Below the pieces are notes generated by a model. The model saw only the letters and a list, made by a program, of their open reading frames with translations. It did not search any database and was not told where the DNA came from. From positions 24,856,241-24,920,240 of the forward strand of contig NC_021700.1 of assembly GCF_000247815.1 (NCBI RefSeq): 64,000 nt of DNA. The letters are read 5' to 3'. The translations under genes and the position numbers were made by a program. Positions 1-13,500 of the stretch are shown one piece after another. Each line of letters starts with the position of its first letter. The stretch's first letter is position 1. This DNA is from Ficedula albicollis. Taxonomy: Eukaryota; Chordata; Aves; Passeriformes; Muscicapidae.

Positions 1-640
1 CCTCCAATAACATTGCATCAAAATCTGAAACATCATTTACTATACCGAGAGCCCAAAATAAACTTCCTATTTTCTCTCAATTAAAATATTTCAGAATTCC
101 TTTATTTAAACCATTATAACTTTAGCAGGAACAAAGCAAAATTGTAAAATCTAACTTGATTTACAAATGTAGAGAATGGATAAAGCAATAGCTTCTGGAA
201 TCCTGTCATTACATAGACTACACCAGAAGAAGACCAACATCATTCATTGAACTCGTAGTCAGGCAGCTACGCTTCTTATTCTACTCACTGCAGAGAAGTA
301 TCTTCACCCATGCTGAGCACACACCACGTGCATTGTTATATAATTAAAACCCATCTAACCCATCTTAGTAAAAAAAATAATGTACCTGTAGTTAGGCCCT
401 TTGAACAATAGGTTTCCCACATTCCCACAAAATGCATTGCTTTATTTCTTGAATTTCTAACTTATTATCAAAGTTTCAACAAACTTGGAAAATTCAACCC
501 TGCTAGAGTATTCTCAGCATCCCTGCTATTTCAAAGGTCACACAGCAAACTCCAGCTGTGATTTTATTCCATATTACTTGATTTATCCATTACTTTGATA
601 AGGGTGTTATCCCAAAACAGTAAAATTATGTTAATCCTAA
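1..640. other. AT-rich non-coding flank (probable POLK intron)
   Basis: No coding exon, RNA gene or clear repeat is visible. The stretch lies upstream of the CERT1 CpG island. In vertebrates POLK is transcribed divergently from this promoter, so this is probably first-intron sequence of POLK on the - strand. That is inference from conserved gene order; I looked for the first POLK coding exon and did not find it. Confidence 0.35.
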
Positions 641-739
641 AATATCCTGAGTTGGAACGGACCCATAATGAGCATTGAAGTCTAGCTCCTGGACTTGCAC
701 AGGACAACCCCAAGAATCACACCATGTGCCTGAGAGAAT
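641..739 (-). mobile_element. CR1 LINE 3'-end fragment, antisense
   Basis: The stretch reads like the reverse complement of a bird CR1 tail. It has the phrases 'cctgagttggaacggaccc', 'tagctcctggacttgcacag' and 'caccatgtgcctgagag' in the same order as the longer copy at 28345. About 100 bases remain, so it is a short, diverged, 5'-truncated relic whose sense strand is -. Confidence 0.75.
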
Positions 740-3700
740 AAATATGTATATAAATTATACATATTGCATACTTCCAAGAAAAAAAGAAAACGCACCAGTC
801 TTCTGTAAACATTCATTTGGCACGGAAACATTCTGGCTGACTAAATAAAATTTAGCAAACTCTTTAGCTCTCATTTCCTGTGAAAACATATTCCTCTGAT
901 AATGATTTAAATATCAGTTGCTCTGAAGTCTCTCAGGAGGCAAATCTTCACCCAAAACATGTTCAAGGAAGCACACCAGACTGTCCTTCTAACTAGCTGC
1001 TCCATTTCTTCTAGCCAATCAAACATGGGGGTTTGATTTTCACTAGAGGCTTGGTTACTGAATAGCCCTGAGAAGACTACCATCAATTCTAATCCTATAG
1101 TGATTTCAAAAAAAGAACTGGCAGAAGGAACTGCACAACAGTATTGCCAGCATTTAATATGTATACCTTTAACACACATGGTGTTAACCACATAGATCCC
1201 AGCAAGAGCGTTCAAAACTATTGCTTCACGATTCTCTCTCTCTCAAAATGTAACACAAACAAGTTCCTTAGAAAAAAGAATCTTCCAGTAAAGATGTAGT
1301 ATCTTTACAAATGTAATAAGCCAGAGCACATGATAAATTAATACTGAACAGAAAACAGGGCCAGAATTTACGGAAGTGAAAATTCCAAGTGCCCAAGCTG
1401 ACACAAAATGAGTCTACTTTTGAAATAGCAACTGACTCAGCATTTTATAAAAACATAGATCCCATACAAGCATGTGGAATTAGCCCTGAAGAAAGCAATG
1501 TCCTAGCATTACATCTTCTGTATACTTACTGACTTTAAGATGTAACAAATTACAGACAAATCCATCCTTTTAAATATTAAACAATTCACACTGGAAGTAA
1601 ACAGTTAATAGAGACTGCTTCTGAAAATGTTCAAAAATAAATGTGAAAATATTTTATGCCACTTACCAAACTCTCTGAATAATTCTTTGCTTATGTGAAG
1701 AGTGACAGAAGTAGATGGAATACTCATTCCCTATCAATTTTCTGTAGCCAAGATGCAATACAATTCTGTTCTAAATTCTGCTTTCAGTTTCTCTGAAAAA
1801 AATCCTCATGACTCTAGAACATCTAAGTTACTCAAAGGGCAAAGAACAATGGTATCTTCTTCTCCCTCTGTTCAGTATTTTAAAGGACCTTTACAAAGAT
1901 TAATCTCAAGTCTTCAACTAATTTTTCCTGGCACTTCTAGATTACTGAAAACAAAGGCTTTACCAGTTTAATCCACAAAGAAAATAACAAAGGAACTGAA
2001 GACCCATCAGTAAAACCTACACTAGAGGTAGTGTAGTTATCTGCAACCTGTGGCTTCTAGAGATATGTTTAGTGCCAACAGATTCATAAACGGCTTATTT
2101 TAAATTTTTTTTTACTTAGAAATAAAAGCCTAATACACTGATTCACAGAGAGCAAAATTGTTTTAGAATAAAATGTCTGAAGTATTAGTATTTTCTGATC
2201 CTGTGCTATTAGGCAATACACTGTGGTGTAGCAGAGCTCCTTTAAAGATCCTCCTAAGGAAAATAGCCTTAAATTTCAGAAGAAACATAATGGTAAGCAT
2301 GAACACACTGGAAAGTGATGGAGATTCTGTTTTAATGAATATAAAATTAACCGTAAAATAGAAGTTCTGGCAGTGGAAAGAAGATACATAAAAGGGAAGA
2401 AGAAAAAAAATAAAGGTATTTACAGTTACCCACTTGGCAGTGCTTATTATGATAGACATCCCAGGAGGTAAAACTCAATGCTCCCCATTTCTGTTCTACA
2501 AGTAGTATAGCAGCAATACCAAACACTATCTGTTCTGCTGATCTAAAAAAGGTGATGACTATTTCCACTTAAAACAGTAATCTGCAAACTTCTTGCAATC
2601 ACTGCAACACTAGAAGGGATACCGACCGAGTACAGGGGAACTTGTTATGAAAGAACAAACACAGCAATGAAACACAAAATAAAGGTACATTATAAAAGGT
2701 ATAGAAGGAGCTAGAGAGGAGCGAGTGCATCTGGATACCAGTATGATTTTCTACATTTCCTAAACTTTGGTTTGCATCCTAAATTGGTCTTGGTACAGGA
2801 AAACCTGATTCTTTTCAAATTATACATGACTGGAAGACTGCTCTTCCAGAACACACCTGCTGAACAGCAATTGTTAATGTGGGTGCCCTCTAAACGATCA
2901 AACTGCTGTACTCTGATAAAAACACCTCTCAAAACGTGTGTAAGAACGTCAAGTCCTCAGCACTAAATCTTTCCTTTAAAAATCCACTCCCACTGCACCC
3001 CATGCTTGCTGGTAAAGGTATGGTCTTATCTCATTAAGAGTAACAGGCAGTATGTTACATTTTAAAAACTATCAGAACATTGGAAAGAGGAGGTAATTTA
3101 CATAAGGTATTTGCAATTACAATACAGCTTTTGGAAGAACATAAGCTGATGACACCGCGTTGAAGAACAAGATACATTAGGAGAACGTGGCTGATGTAAA
3201 CAAAAACCTATTACCTAGCACAGCCAATGCATTATATGAAAAGCTGAAAAGGCAAACCTTTTAGCATTCAATATTTTTTCGTTTAAATTTTGTAAAATGC
3301 TAGCAATTAATTAATAAACAAAATAATAAACAAATTAATAAATTAATTAATAAACAAACAATTAATAAACAAAACAAATACTTTTTCTAAAAAGGATGGA
3401 TATATTTATTGAACAACCTGAAAAAAGATCTACCCAATGCATTTTTAGTTTGTAACACCTGATTGATTCAATGTTCTGGAGCGAGAAAAGAAGAAGCAAG
3501 CTTCCTCGGTAACTAAGTGAATAGCTTCAGACCAAAAGCTCGACAGGGAATATCGGTATACATGCCACCGCCACTGCTACTGCTGAAAGGGCTTGCTCAG
3601 ACATGTCTCTTCAGCTCCTGCTCCTGAGAAGAAGTTCATTCAGAATTTGACTGGGAAAACACAACTGGCTTTACGGGTAATGCCAACCAACTTCAAAAAC

Positions 3701-4480
3701 ATATTGCAGAGAACTATAAATTATTCTCATACATATAAATACTTACAAAGCTTGACGAACACAGTACATTGAAACTGACACTAAGCACAAAAAAATGCAC
3801 TTGGTTTCTTCCCAAACACCTAGTGAATCAAAGAATATTGGCTTTTGGCAACATTTTATATATTAGTAAATTATCTAAAGTATACTTTATATGTAAAAGT
3901 ATTTTCTTGTACATAGCAGTGATTACACAAATACTAAGATGTTTATGTCTATATTTTATTTCTCATACTTTAGGACAACGATGCTGCCTTTTGAATCATC
4001 CTCAGTTCTGCATTCATTGTAAGTATCTCTGTATCTGAGACTTGCAGCAGATATGAATATTATTTAACTGTTAACTACTATATATAGAGAATGCATTTAT
4101 ATGCATTGTATGCGCATGCACATGTGTCAATGCTCTTCCAAAAAAATAATAAACCCTCAATGGAAACTTTCAACTTTCGTGCAGCATTGCTCTTGCAACA
4201 ATAACAGAAGTATATCTTCCCAACCCGAAATTTCCTCAAACAACATCCTTTAACACACTTTTCACCCGCCCAAAAATCGAGAGAAAGGAGATCTGAGAAA
4301 CTCATCTGAGTTAGTACAAACCTTAAGTCTTTCCCAAACCATATACCCGCTGTTCACAAACCGTTAAGTGACAGGTGCAACAGCGTGGATTTTTTTTTTT
4401 TCCATTCCACGAATATACTTCTGCCCATAAATATCGACGAAAACACGTATTTCAGACTAAGTCTGAAGAAAAAAGTCACT
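740..4480. other. AT-rich non-coding sequence upstream of the CpG island
   Basis: I see no recognisable gene here. The short open frames on both strands show no family motif and are not flanked by convincing splice sites. It is probably POLK intron 1 (- strand), by conserved synteny only. A low-complexity A/T patch lies at 3304-3380. Confidence 0.35.
3304..3380. repeat. AATTAATAAACA-type low-complexity tract
   Basis: Irregular repetition of 'aattaataaac' and 'aaacaaa' words, with almost no G. It is simple AT-rich sequence without a strict period. Confidence 0.8.
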
Positions 4481-4700
4481 GTTTCGTTTCCTAAACTACG
4501 AGAGCAGTTTAATAAACGGAAGGCAGGACACGGCAGTGCCGGGCAGCCGCAGCCGAGCGCGACCCATCACTCTGCCTGCCCTGCCCTCCCCGCGCCTTCG
4601 GGCACCGCCGGGGAAGCACAACCCGCACGCCTCCGGACGGCCAGCCCTCCCCTCTCGTTTCACCCAGAGCCGGCAGCATCTCCCGCCCCTTTCCGCCGCT

Positions 4701-4712
4701 CCACCATCTTGG
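4701..4712 (-). promoter_or_regulatory. YY1-like site (antisense)
   Basis: The + strand reads ccaccatcttgg, the reverse complement of CCAAGATGGTGG. This fits the CAAGATGGCGGC-type YY1 core with one change. It points toward the presumed POLK side of the island. Confidence 0.55.
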
Positions 4713-4724
4713 ATTAGGGAAAAG

Positions 4725-4732
4725 TTTGGCGC
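4725..4732 (+). promoter_or_regulatory. E2F consensus site
   Basis: The word tttggcgc is a full match to the E2F consensus TTTSSCGC and lies inside the CpG island, 13 bases from the antisense YY1 word. Binding itself is inferred. Confidence 0.5.
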
Positions 4733-4792
4733 TCACCCCCCTCAACCTTTCCCCCCTTTCCTCGAGTCCCGCCGGTTTGAGGCGAGGAAGAG

Positions 4793-4806
4793 ACTACATC
4801 TCCTCG
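4793..4806 (+). promoter_or_regulatory. ACTACA box 1 (ZNF143/Staf-like, partial)
   Basis: The word actacatctcctcg matches the left half of the ZNF143 (Staf) site ACTACAATTCCCAGC, with a weaker right half. It is the first of three such boxes in the same orientation. Confidence 0.45.
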
Positions 4807-4986
4807 CCCTTGAAAGCAAGCAGAGCCAGAGACACGGTTCGCCTCGCTAAAGATAAAGCAAATACCTCTGCACAAAAGACAAAGCAAACATTTCCTCGGG
4901 CAGCACCGTCGCCCTTGGTAGCGGAGTTCCCCTCACCCGGGGGCACTGAGGCGAAACCCGCTGGGGCCGCCACAGGAAGGACGAAA

Positions 4987-5000
4987 CCAAGATGGCGGCC
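4987..5000 (+). promoter_or_regulatory. YY1 site
   Basis: ccaagatggcggcc is a near-ideal YY1 element. It lies 18 bases upstream of the second ACTACA box. YY1 sites of this form are usually close to the start of transcription. Confidence 0.7.
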
Positions 5001-5018
5001 GTGCGCAACTGAAGTGAG

Positions 5019-5043
5019 ACTACATCTCCCAGCACGTTCTGCG
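5019..5043 (+). promoter_or_regulatory. ACTACA box 2 (best ZNF143/Staf-like site)
   Basis: actacatctcccagcacg followed by a GCG 25 bases from the start closely follows the long ZNF143 site (ACTACAATTCCCAGCATGC, then GCG). It is the best match of the three. ZNF143 sites are common in bidirectional CpG-island promoters. Confidence 0.7.
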
Positions 5044-5093
5044 GCACGAGCGAGGGATTAATGGCGCCCGAACTCGCGGTCGCGCAGGGCAGG

Positions 5094-5109
5094 ACTACAA
5101 CTCCCGCGG
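5094..5109 (+). promoter_or_regulatory. ACTACA box 3 (ZNF143/Staf-like)
   Basis: actacaactcccgcgg keeps the ACTACAnnTCCC half-site and loses the CAGCATGC half. It lies 75 bases downstream of box 2 in the same orientation. Confidence 0.55.
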
Positions 5110-5120
5110 GGCGCCGCGGC

Positions 5121-5129
5121 GGGGCGGGG
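5121..5129 (+). promoter_or_regulatory. GC box (Sp1-type)
   Basis: ggggcgggg is a classical Sp1/KLF GC box. It is placed between the third ACTACA box and CERT1 exon 1. Confidence 0.55.
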
Positions 5130-5355
5130 TGCTCGCGGAGGGTGGCGTAGAGCGCCCGCCTCACCTAAAATGGCCGCTGCGGCGGGAGCGCGCTGAGCGG
5201 GTGCCTGGCAGGCGGACGCGCGCTCGCCCCTCCTCCCCTCCCTGTCCCGGTGTTGTGGCTCTGGCCGCGGGCGGGGTCTGCGGGGCCGCGGCGAGGGGAT
5301 CCCAGGGCTGCGAGCCTGGTTGCCGGCCGGTCGTGGCAGGGGCGGGCGGCGCTGA

Positions 5356-6903
<1,548 letters not shown>

Positions 6904-9479
6904 GCTGCCCTGAATGCGCAGAAAACAGCCGTAACTGAGTTCACGCTGTTGTGAGGAACTTCGTGAACTCCTTCTAGCCTGAAAATGTTTCTAACCCCAG
7001 AAACAGCAGGAACGGTTAGGAGAAGAGAAGGATCTCTGCTTTCATTTTTAAGATCTTACCTAATAATGGATGGGGGAAGGAGAGGATGAGATGGATGTGA
7101 GATGGTGTTAGAGCAGTTACAATGAGAAATTTTTGTTTGGTGTACTTTTGCTGTTTTGTTTGCATTTTTTCACAGCAAAGTTTTCCTTGGGTAAGATGCT
7201 TCTGTTATTAGAAGGGAAGTAATTTGTGGGATGTAATTAATTTTTGTGTTAGCAAATTAAATACAAAGTCCAGGTGCTCTTTCTGAGTGGTGTAGCAGGT
7301 GAAGCCATGGCTTCAGACATTCTAGCTGAGGTATGTGCAAACATTTTACTTTTCTGGGTGATTATGCCGAGTGTAGCAGAGACTGTCTTTCCCATGAGAA
7401 CCCAGAATTTAATCTGAATAGTCAAGTATGGTGAAACCTGTCACAATGAATATGTTTGAGGGGTAAGGTTACCTTTTGTTAGTTGATACCTCAGTAATTA
7501 TTGAGGTAAACTAATTAAAATGGAATGGTAACATATGGAACTTTCTACTAAGGAAATATCTATTTTTAATAACTTACTGTGTATAGTTAAGTTCTGAAAT
7601 CATAGAAGTAGGCTGGAGTTCACTGTGTGCATATTAGTTTTATTAGTTCTGCCCTTCAGTAAAGAGAAAAGCTGTGAAGGAAATGGAGCAACTTGGTAAG
7701 AGAAACTTGTTAGAAATATATCTTGCTGGTCTTTTGAAAAGTTTTGAAACTATAGGCTTTTTTCCATTGTATTTCCTGCTAATGATTTTAAGGTGGATAC
7801 AAAGAAAGAACTTCAGTGGAAGAGGCTTTCAGGAAGCACGGGAATCTAGATGCTTGGAAAAACACTGGTCTTTTCTCTAGCAAAACCTCGTGCCTACCCG
7901 AGTATACTTTAAGAAGCCTCTTAATTCACGGGACATTTGAATTGCAACAGCAAGCTTTGATTGCAACACCACATGCAAGATTCACTGCATTCACTGTGTT
8001 TCTGTTAACTTTTTCAGAGATGGAAAGGTGCTTTTCCATGTTCCCCCCCAAAAATAACTTTGGACTCTGCCTTTCACATCCTGGGAGGAGTTGGGAACAT
8101 GAGAGATAGGAAAAGAGGAAGGCAGGAAATAATACACCTCTGTGACCGCTTGTGCTACCACTTCATGCTCTAAGCACACTTGAGGCTTTCTTTAAGTAAT
8201 GCTGTATTTAGCAATTAGATGTATTAAGAGATGAAAAAGGACTTTATATTCTAAGAGGAGATCAAGGTCTTGCCTACATTTGGAAATTGTTAAGAATTTC
8301 TCGGTTACAATTCTTTTCCTTAGACATCATCATCTTAGTACTAAAGTTAACATGTGATTATGGAAAATGTGTTAACTAATGTGTGTAGTATGAAGTGGGA
8401 ATGAGACTGTTAGTTGACTTTTCCCCCTCATTTTTTAGATTACAAAATGATGAATGATTGATAGACTTAAATGTTAACCAGAGTTTTTAATAAAAGAAAA
8501 AATTTTTTTCATTTGTCAAAATCAAAGAAATGCTTGCATGATAAGATCAGTTTCAATGTTCTTGTTTCTATTTTTATCAAATTTATAATATTTCAACCTT
8601 GATTGATTAATAGGTATTAGTGTATTGTCAGAATCATAGGATAGTCCTGATTTTCTGTTAGTGTGAGATGATTCTATGAAGTTCATATGATCCTACTAAG
8701 TACAGTCAGAAAGGTGTTGCAAATCTAGAATAGTAATCAGAATAGAATCAGAACTTTTGATCACTTCTTACTAGATCTCTCTAGAATTAATCCAGTATTT
8801 GTTCCCAGAATATTGGTTTTATTTTGTGTGTGAATGTGGAATCCCTAGAAAAATCTGAATGGCAAAAAATATGATTGGATGTGTGCTGTAACCAAGTGTC
8901 TTAGTGAAAGTAGTTAGAAATAAAACCTGAAGCAGTATCTCTGGGCAATTTTAAATGAATAAAGCCCTGAGTCCTCTAGGCACTACAATAGTTATTTACT
9001 GTGCTGTGGGATAAAGGCATGCTTGTATTTATATGAAGAGAACTTTATATAATATTTTATATAAAATAAATTATTCTGTGTTCCACCTAAGTCTTTTGGC
9101 CTAGCTCCAGAGTTTAAATCAGGTGCCTAAACTCACCTTAGTCACTAGTGTTTGATTTCTAATTTTTTTTTCCTCTTCCCTGTTTTCCTCACTTTATGTT
9201 ATCAATATGTTTATTGCCTTTACTGTAACTGACCTGTACTGTAACTTGGCAGTGCAGTTGAAGTCCAGACATCTGTTGTCTTACTGACCCTTCAAAGCAA
9301 CTGCTTTTTTTTTTTGCTTTAGGAGTTTGTAAAATTCTTCTGGGAGCTGTGAGCAGAAAAAAAATTCTCATTTGGGAAGAACTTGTAAAAATAAGTTGCC
9401 TTTTTCTTTGGGAAAATATCCATCGTTCTTCTTTTATATTGTCTTCCCATTCGCTGATCTCTGGAAAATTTTTTTACAG
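6904..9479 (+). other. CERT1 intron 1, remaining part
   Basis: AT-rich intron with no RNA gene or clearly recognised transposon. It ends in a pyrimidine-rich acceptor (ttttttacag) at 9479. A faint CR1-like phrase near 8625-8700 is too short to call. Confidence 0.7.
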
Positions 9480-9614
9480 TGGACGAACTACATTCATGGG
9501 TGGCAGGATCGATGGGTAGTTCTGAAAAGCAGCACACTCAGTTATTACAAGTCTGAAGATGAAACAGAGTATGGCTGCAGAGGCTCGATCTGTCTGAGCA
9601 AGGCTGAGATTACA
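9480..9614 (+). CDS. CERT1: CERT1 coding exon 2 (residues 33-77, core of the PH domain)
   Basis: This exon encodes [16 protein letters not shown] and continues to SKAEIT, 45 codons in phase 0 between tttttacag and gtaagt. It carries the beta1-beta4 part of the PH domain that reads phosphatidylinositol 4-phosphate on trans-Golgi membranes. The basic groove residues known from CERT are present: Arg43, Tyr54, Lys56 and Arg66. Gly67 is intact; its change to Glu inactivates Golgi targeting in the hamster LY-A mutant. Numbering agrees with mammalian CERT. A few surface positions (SST at 49-51, AEI near 75) differ from the human sequence as I remember it. Confidence 0.97.
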
Positions 9615-10149
9615 GTAAGTACAGTTTTATTATTGCTATCATTCATGTTTTGAGGTGCTATATATTTGTGTGTGGTGAAAGCAAATGTAAAGTATGGCAA
9701 ATTCTTTTAGATCATCTACTTATGACAATGGTGTCAGTGGAACGCTGTGGAGCAGGGCAAGGAATTTCTAATGTGAAAAAAAACTCTTCTAATTTGTGGC
9801 TTCAGCAAGCTACTTTTCATTTCTTACATTAGAAGATTTTATGGGTGGATAGACTGTCTGCCTCTGAAGGCTGCAAAGCTTTTTCCGTGGGTCTGTTTAA
9901 GACCCCAGGCCAACTTCCCAGAGGAGATACCCATCCTTCACATCTTTTCTCTAGAAGGAGTTCTAGAAGAACTCTAGAACAGGTGGTTCTTTGACGGTGG
10001 TTCTTGACTTTCTGAACACAACTCTGTAGATTTCCAAAAGAAAGTGTTCTTCTCCAGGCTTCTTTCTCTGAACAAGTTAGTGTGTTGCTGTTTTCGTCAA
10101 ATGCTAAAAGAAGGGCTAGAATAGCCTGGTTAAGAATAAAGAGCCTATC
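9615..10149 (+). other. CERT1 intron 2, start
   Basis: AT-rich intron following the gtaagt donor. Nothing recognisable is seen before the CR1 fragment at 10150. Confidence 0.7.
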
Positions 10150-10556
10150 TATAGCTGAGTATAAGTGTTATGAGGAGTGGCTGAGGGGGCTGGGGTTGCT
10201 TAGCGTAGAGGAGGCTGAGGAGGGACCTTATTGCCCTCTATAGCTGCCTGAAAGGAGGTTGTAGGAAGTTGCATTTCAGTCTCTTCTTCCAGGCTGAAAG
10301 TGGAAGGATGAGAATGAATACCCTGAGGTTGTCTAAAGGGAGGTTTAGATTACACAGTTAAACTGCTTCATAGAAGGGGCTGTAAAACATTGAAACAGGA
10401 TGCCCAGGGTAGTGGTGGAGTTACCATCCCTGCAAGTGTCAAAGTGTGGATATGGCATTTGATGGCATGGTTTAATGGTTAACAGGGTGGTGCTGGTTGA
10501 TGGTTGGACTTGATAACATTAGAGTTTTTTCCCAACTTTTATGACTCTGTGAAATC
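10150..10556 (+). mobile_element. CR1 LINE 3'-end fragment, sense
   Basis: The stretch matches the 3' part of bird CR1 (end of ORF2 plus the short 3' UTR). It contains 'tatgaggagtggctgaggg', 'ctgcctgaaaggaggttgta', 'cagggtagtggtggagttac' and the terminal 'atgactctgtga'. It is heavily mutated and 5'-truncated. It shares these phrases with the fuller copy at 21541-23641. Confidence 0.85.
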
Positions 10557-13500
10557 TTAAAAAGATGAATTGGCCGTAGAAGATAAAGAAAAAAAACCTG
10601 CTTTTTCGGCTTCCGGGATTACAATACACATTATGACTAATGGTTGTCAAAAAGCATGCTGTAGTCTTTCTGCAATACCATTAAATAGTCTGTCCAGTTA
10701 TGTGATTTAGAGTAAAAATAGCTGGACTTTCATATAGCACACAAATTCCTAAAGTAGTAGTGCTAAATCTTAGCACGTATGTTCTTATTCCACCAAATAT
10801 GTGGAGTTTTTTCAGTCTGAATTAGGGACAATGAATGAGATGTATTCTTTCTTGCTAATAATCAGCTTGCAAATAGAATTTTGTTAAACACCTCTTGGTT
10901 TGTAAAAAAAAAGAAAGAACTGGATAGATTATATCAAATGGATGTATTTTAGAGAAAAGCTTTTGAAGAAAAGGAGGTTTTTACCTTTAAATGTCTGGAA
11001 AGTATTGTCGCCGTCTAAAAATTTAAGCAGATCATGTAATGTATTTAAACTATTTTTTAAACTGTTCCCACTTCGAAAACTTCCTCAAGATGCAGCTTAA
11101 TCAGGAATTTATTGTACACTACAATCTCTAGGAGTTCTCACTGAGGTCTGTCTATGGCTGTCTGTTGAGCCTATGATCAGAACTTCCAAAAATCTCTCAA
11201 GAGGTGGGAGCTTAGCATTCCGACCAGGAAGAGACAGGAAGGTGCTGGCAAGGATGTAGCCAAAGGGCATCTGCATACATGCTGTAGAGCACATCTCAGC
11301 AGCCTGAATTCCAGTTGTGTGGTGGAGTGAGATGTTATAGTGATACTGCCATTGCTGCTGGAATATTTTGGTACGTGGCAGTTTACAAAGGGAAACTGTC
11401 TTCAGCTATGGTGTGGATAACATTAGAACTTCTTACAGGTAACTTTTTTCTTTTTCTCTCTGACATTTGGTAAATCTTGTAACTTTGAGTTGAATTGATG
11501 CATCTGTTTTTAAGTTCTTGAACTTCTTGAATACGTGGAGAAAGAATTAAAAGCATCCACAGTTCTAAAGTTTAATCAGATATTTTAGTTCAGGCTCCTG
11601 CTTTGTGAGTGGGATTTGACAGTTCAGTTGATAGATAGTATCCCTGAAAGCTATTAAGTTCCAGTTTGTTATATCTAGCTGCAACTAAAACTACTGTTGT
11701 GGAAATTTTAAAAGTTGAGGAATACTATTGGGTCATTATATGTGATTAGGATATAGAAATATACTTTTAAAACTGTCTTGTAATTATTCTCTCTTTGTTT
11801 TTCAGAGGTTATACTTTTAAGCCAGAGTTTTAGTATCGATGCTTCTGGTTTGATAGTTTTTAGTAGCAAATTGAGTATTTTATTTTTTTAACTGACGTTT
11901 TCAATCGAAAATAGATTATGCTCAAAGATAAATGTTTGAGATATTCTTCCTGAGGTACACAGTTGATCTTTGCTTTTGTATCTTTGTAATGTCTTCAGTA
12001 ACTATAAGCTTTCCAGCATGTATTTAAAAGCATAGGAAAATAGCAATAGCTGATAAAATAAGTGTTGAAATGATGTGTGCAAACTGTCAGTGTCACTTTG
12101 CTGTCAGTGGAACTTACTATTTACTGAATGATTTGTAATTAATTTGGTAAGAAGGGGATGTCAGGTTTCTTATTGGCATAATGCTCAGTTGCACTGATTT
12201 GATGTAGTTGAGATCTTAATCTTTAGAATTTTTTCAGCAAACTTACCGTAAGTTCAGTTTCCCTTGATCTTGCTGATCCAGAGTCAGATGTATTAACTAC
12301 TTCTGTCTTAATCTGCTGTATTTCAGTAAAGTTTTCTATAATATGAGGTGTTGATGACTGCAATGTTCCTTTATAGGAAAGGGTGCTTGATTTTTCATAA
12401 AGCTTTCTTTTAGGCACTTACATTAGGTATGCATTTTTGAATCCAATGGGGAATGTAATGATTTTCTGTGAATAATGAATTCCATTGTTGTTATAGGATG
12501 ACCATGTTTTGTTAAAATTTTGAAAGTTGCTGTTGCTGAGTAGTCTTACTATACTTTCAGCGATGAAGATGAGTCTAATTACAAGTTGTAGTATTTATTG
12601 AGACATGAATGTTATATGCAGAAGCCCGCAGTTGCTGCTGCTCTTGTTTTATTGTTTGTATTGCACTGGGTAGGGATTGATAATTTTAGAGGGATATTTT
12701 GTAAGACACTCCTCTCTTCTCTTTATCTGATGAAAGAATACTAGTGATTATTAGCATATTAGCAATACTACATGATTATTAGCATAGCTTTTTTGAGTGT
12801 TTCAAGTGCAGAATTAATATTGTCATATGTCCAGAGCAGGTGACTGTGTGACAGTAGCCTTTCATTGAATGAAAAATACGGGGTGTGGGTGGACTACTGG
12901 TGCTGAAAAGAGCTGATCTCTGGAATAGGATATTGATTGTATACTCACTGGGTTACATCAAATAATGAACTGGCCATATGAATTAAGTTTGGGGAAGGAT
13001 GATGAAAATCAATATATGGTGCTGACTGACTTGCTTTTGTCCACATAAGACACCTCAAAGGTGTTTAATTGTTTTATAACAGGTTGGAGGCTGAAACTGA
13101 AGATGAAAGTTCTGCTATGTGGTCAGTGGATTAGATGAAATTATGAATATTATAAAAAGTTCATATATGCACAAACTTAAACTTTGTTGTATTAATCTAG
13201 CCTGGGCATACTAAATTACTGCTGTTGATAGTATTCAGTGCCAGCTGGTCTTTATTAAGGATACCCTTCTTTATTTTAAAGCTTTGTAGTTCTTTCATTC
13301 TTGAAGTCAAACTTCCAGTGGGGCATTCTGTGTGCGAGGTTAAGAGTGGATGTTCATGGCAGTCCTGTGAGTGTGGATCCCTGAGGCAAAGGTTTTGGAG
13401 TTGGAAGTTCTAAAGTGTGTTATTAAAAGAAAAACAAAATGCCCTGTAGATCTGGAAGTCAAACTTTCAGGCAGACTGGTCCATAAGCTTTAACTGTCTT

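Noticed and set aside
1..4480. POLK coding exons on the - strand
   Set aside because: Expected from synteny, but I could not find sequence resembling the first POLK coding exon, so no POLK exon is annotated. Candidate donor words on the - strand in the island (for example near 4733) cannot be chosen between.
8625..8760. Possible CR1 tail ('agaatcataggatagtcc')
   Set aside because: Only a few words fit the CR1 end and the rest does not follow.
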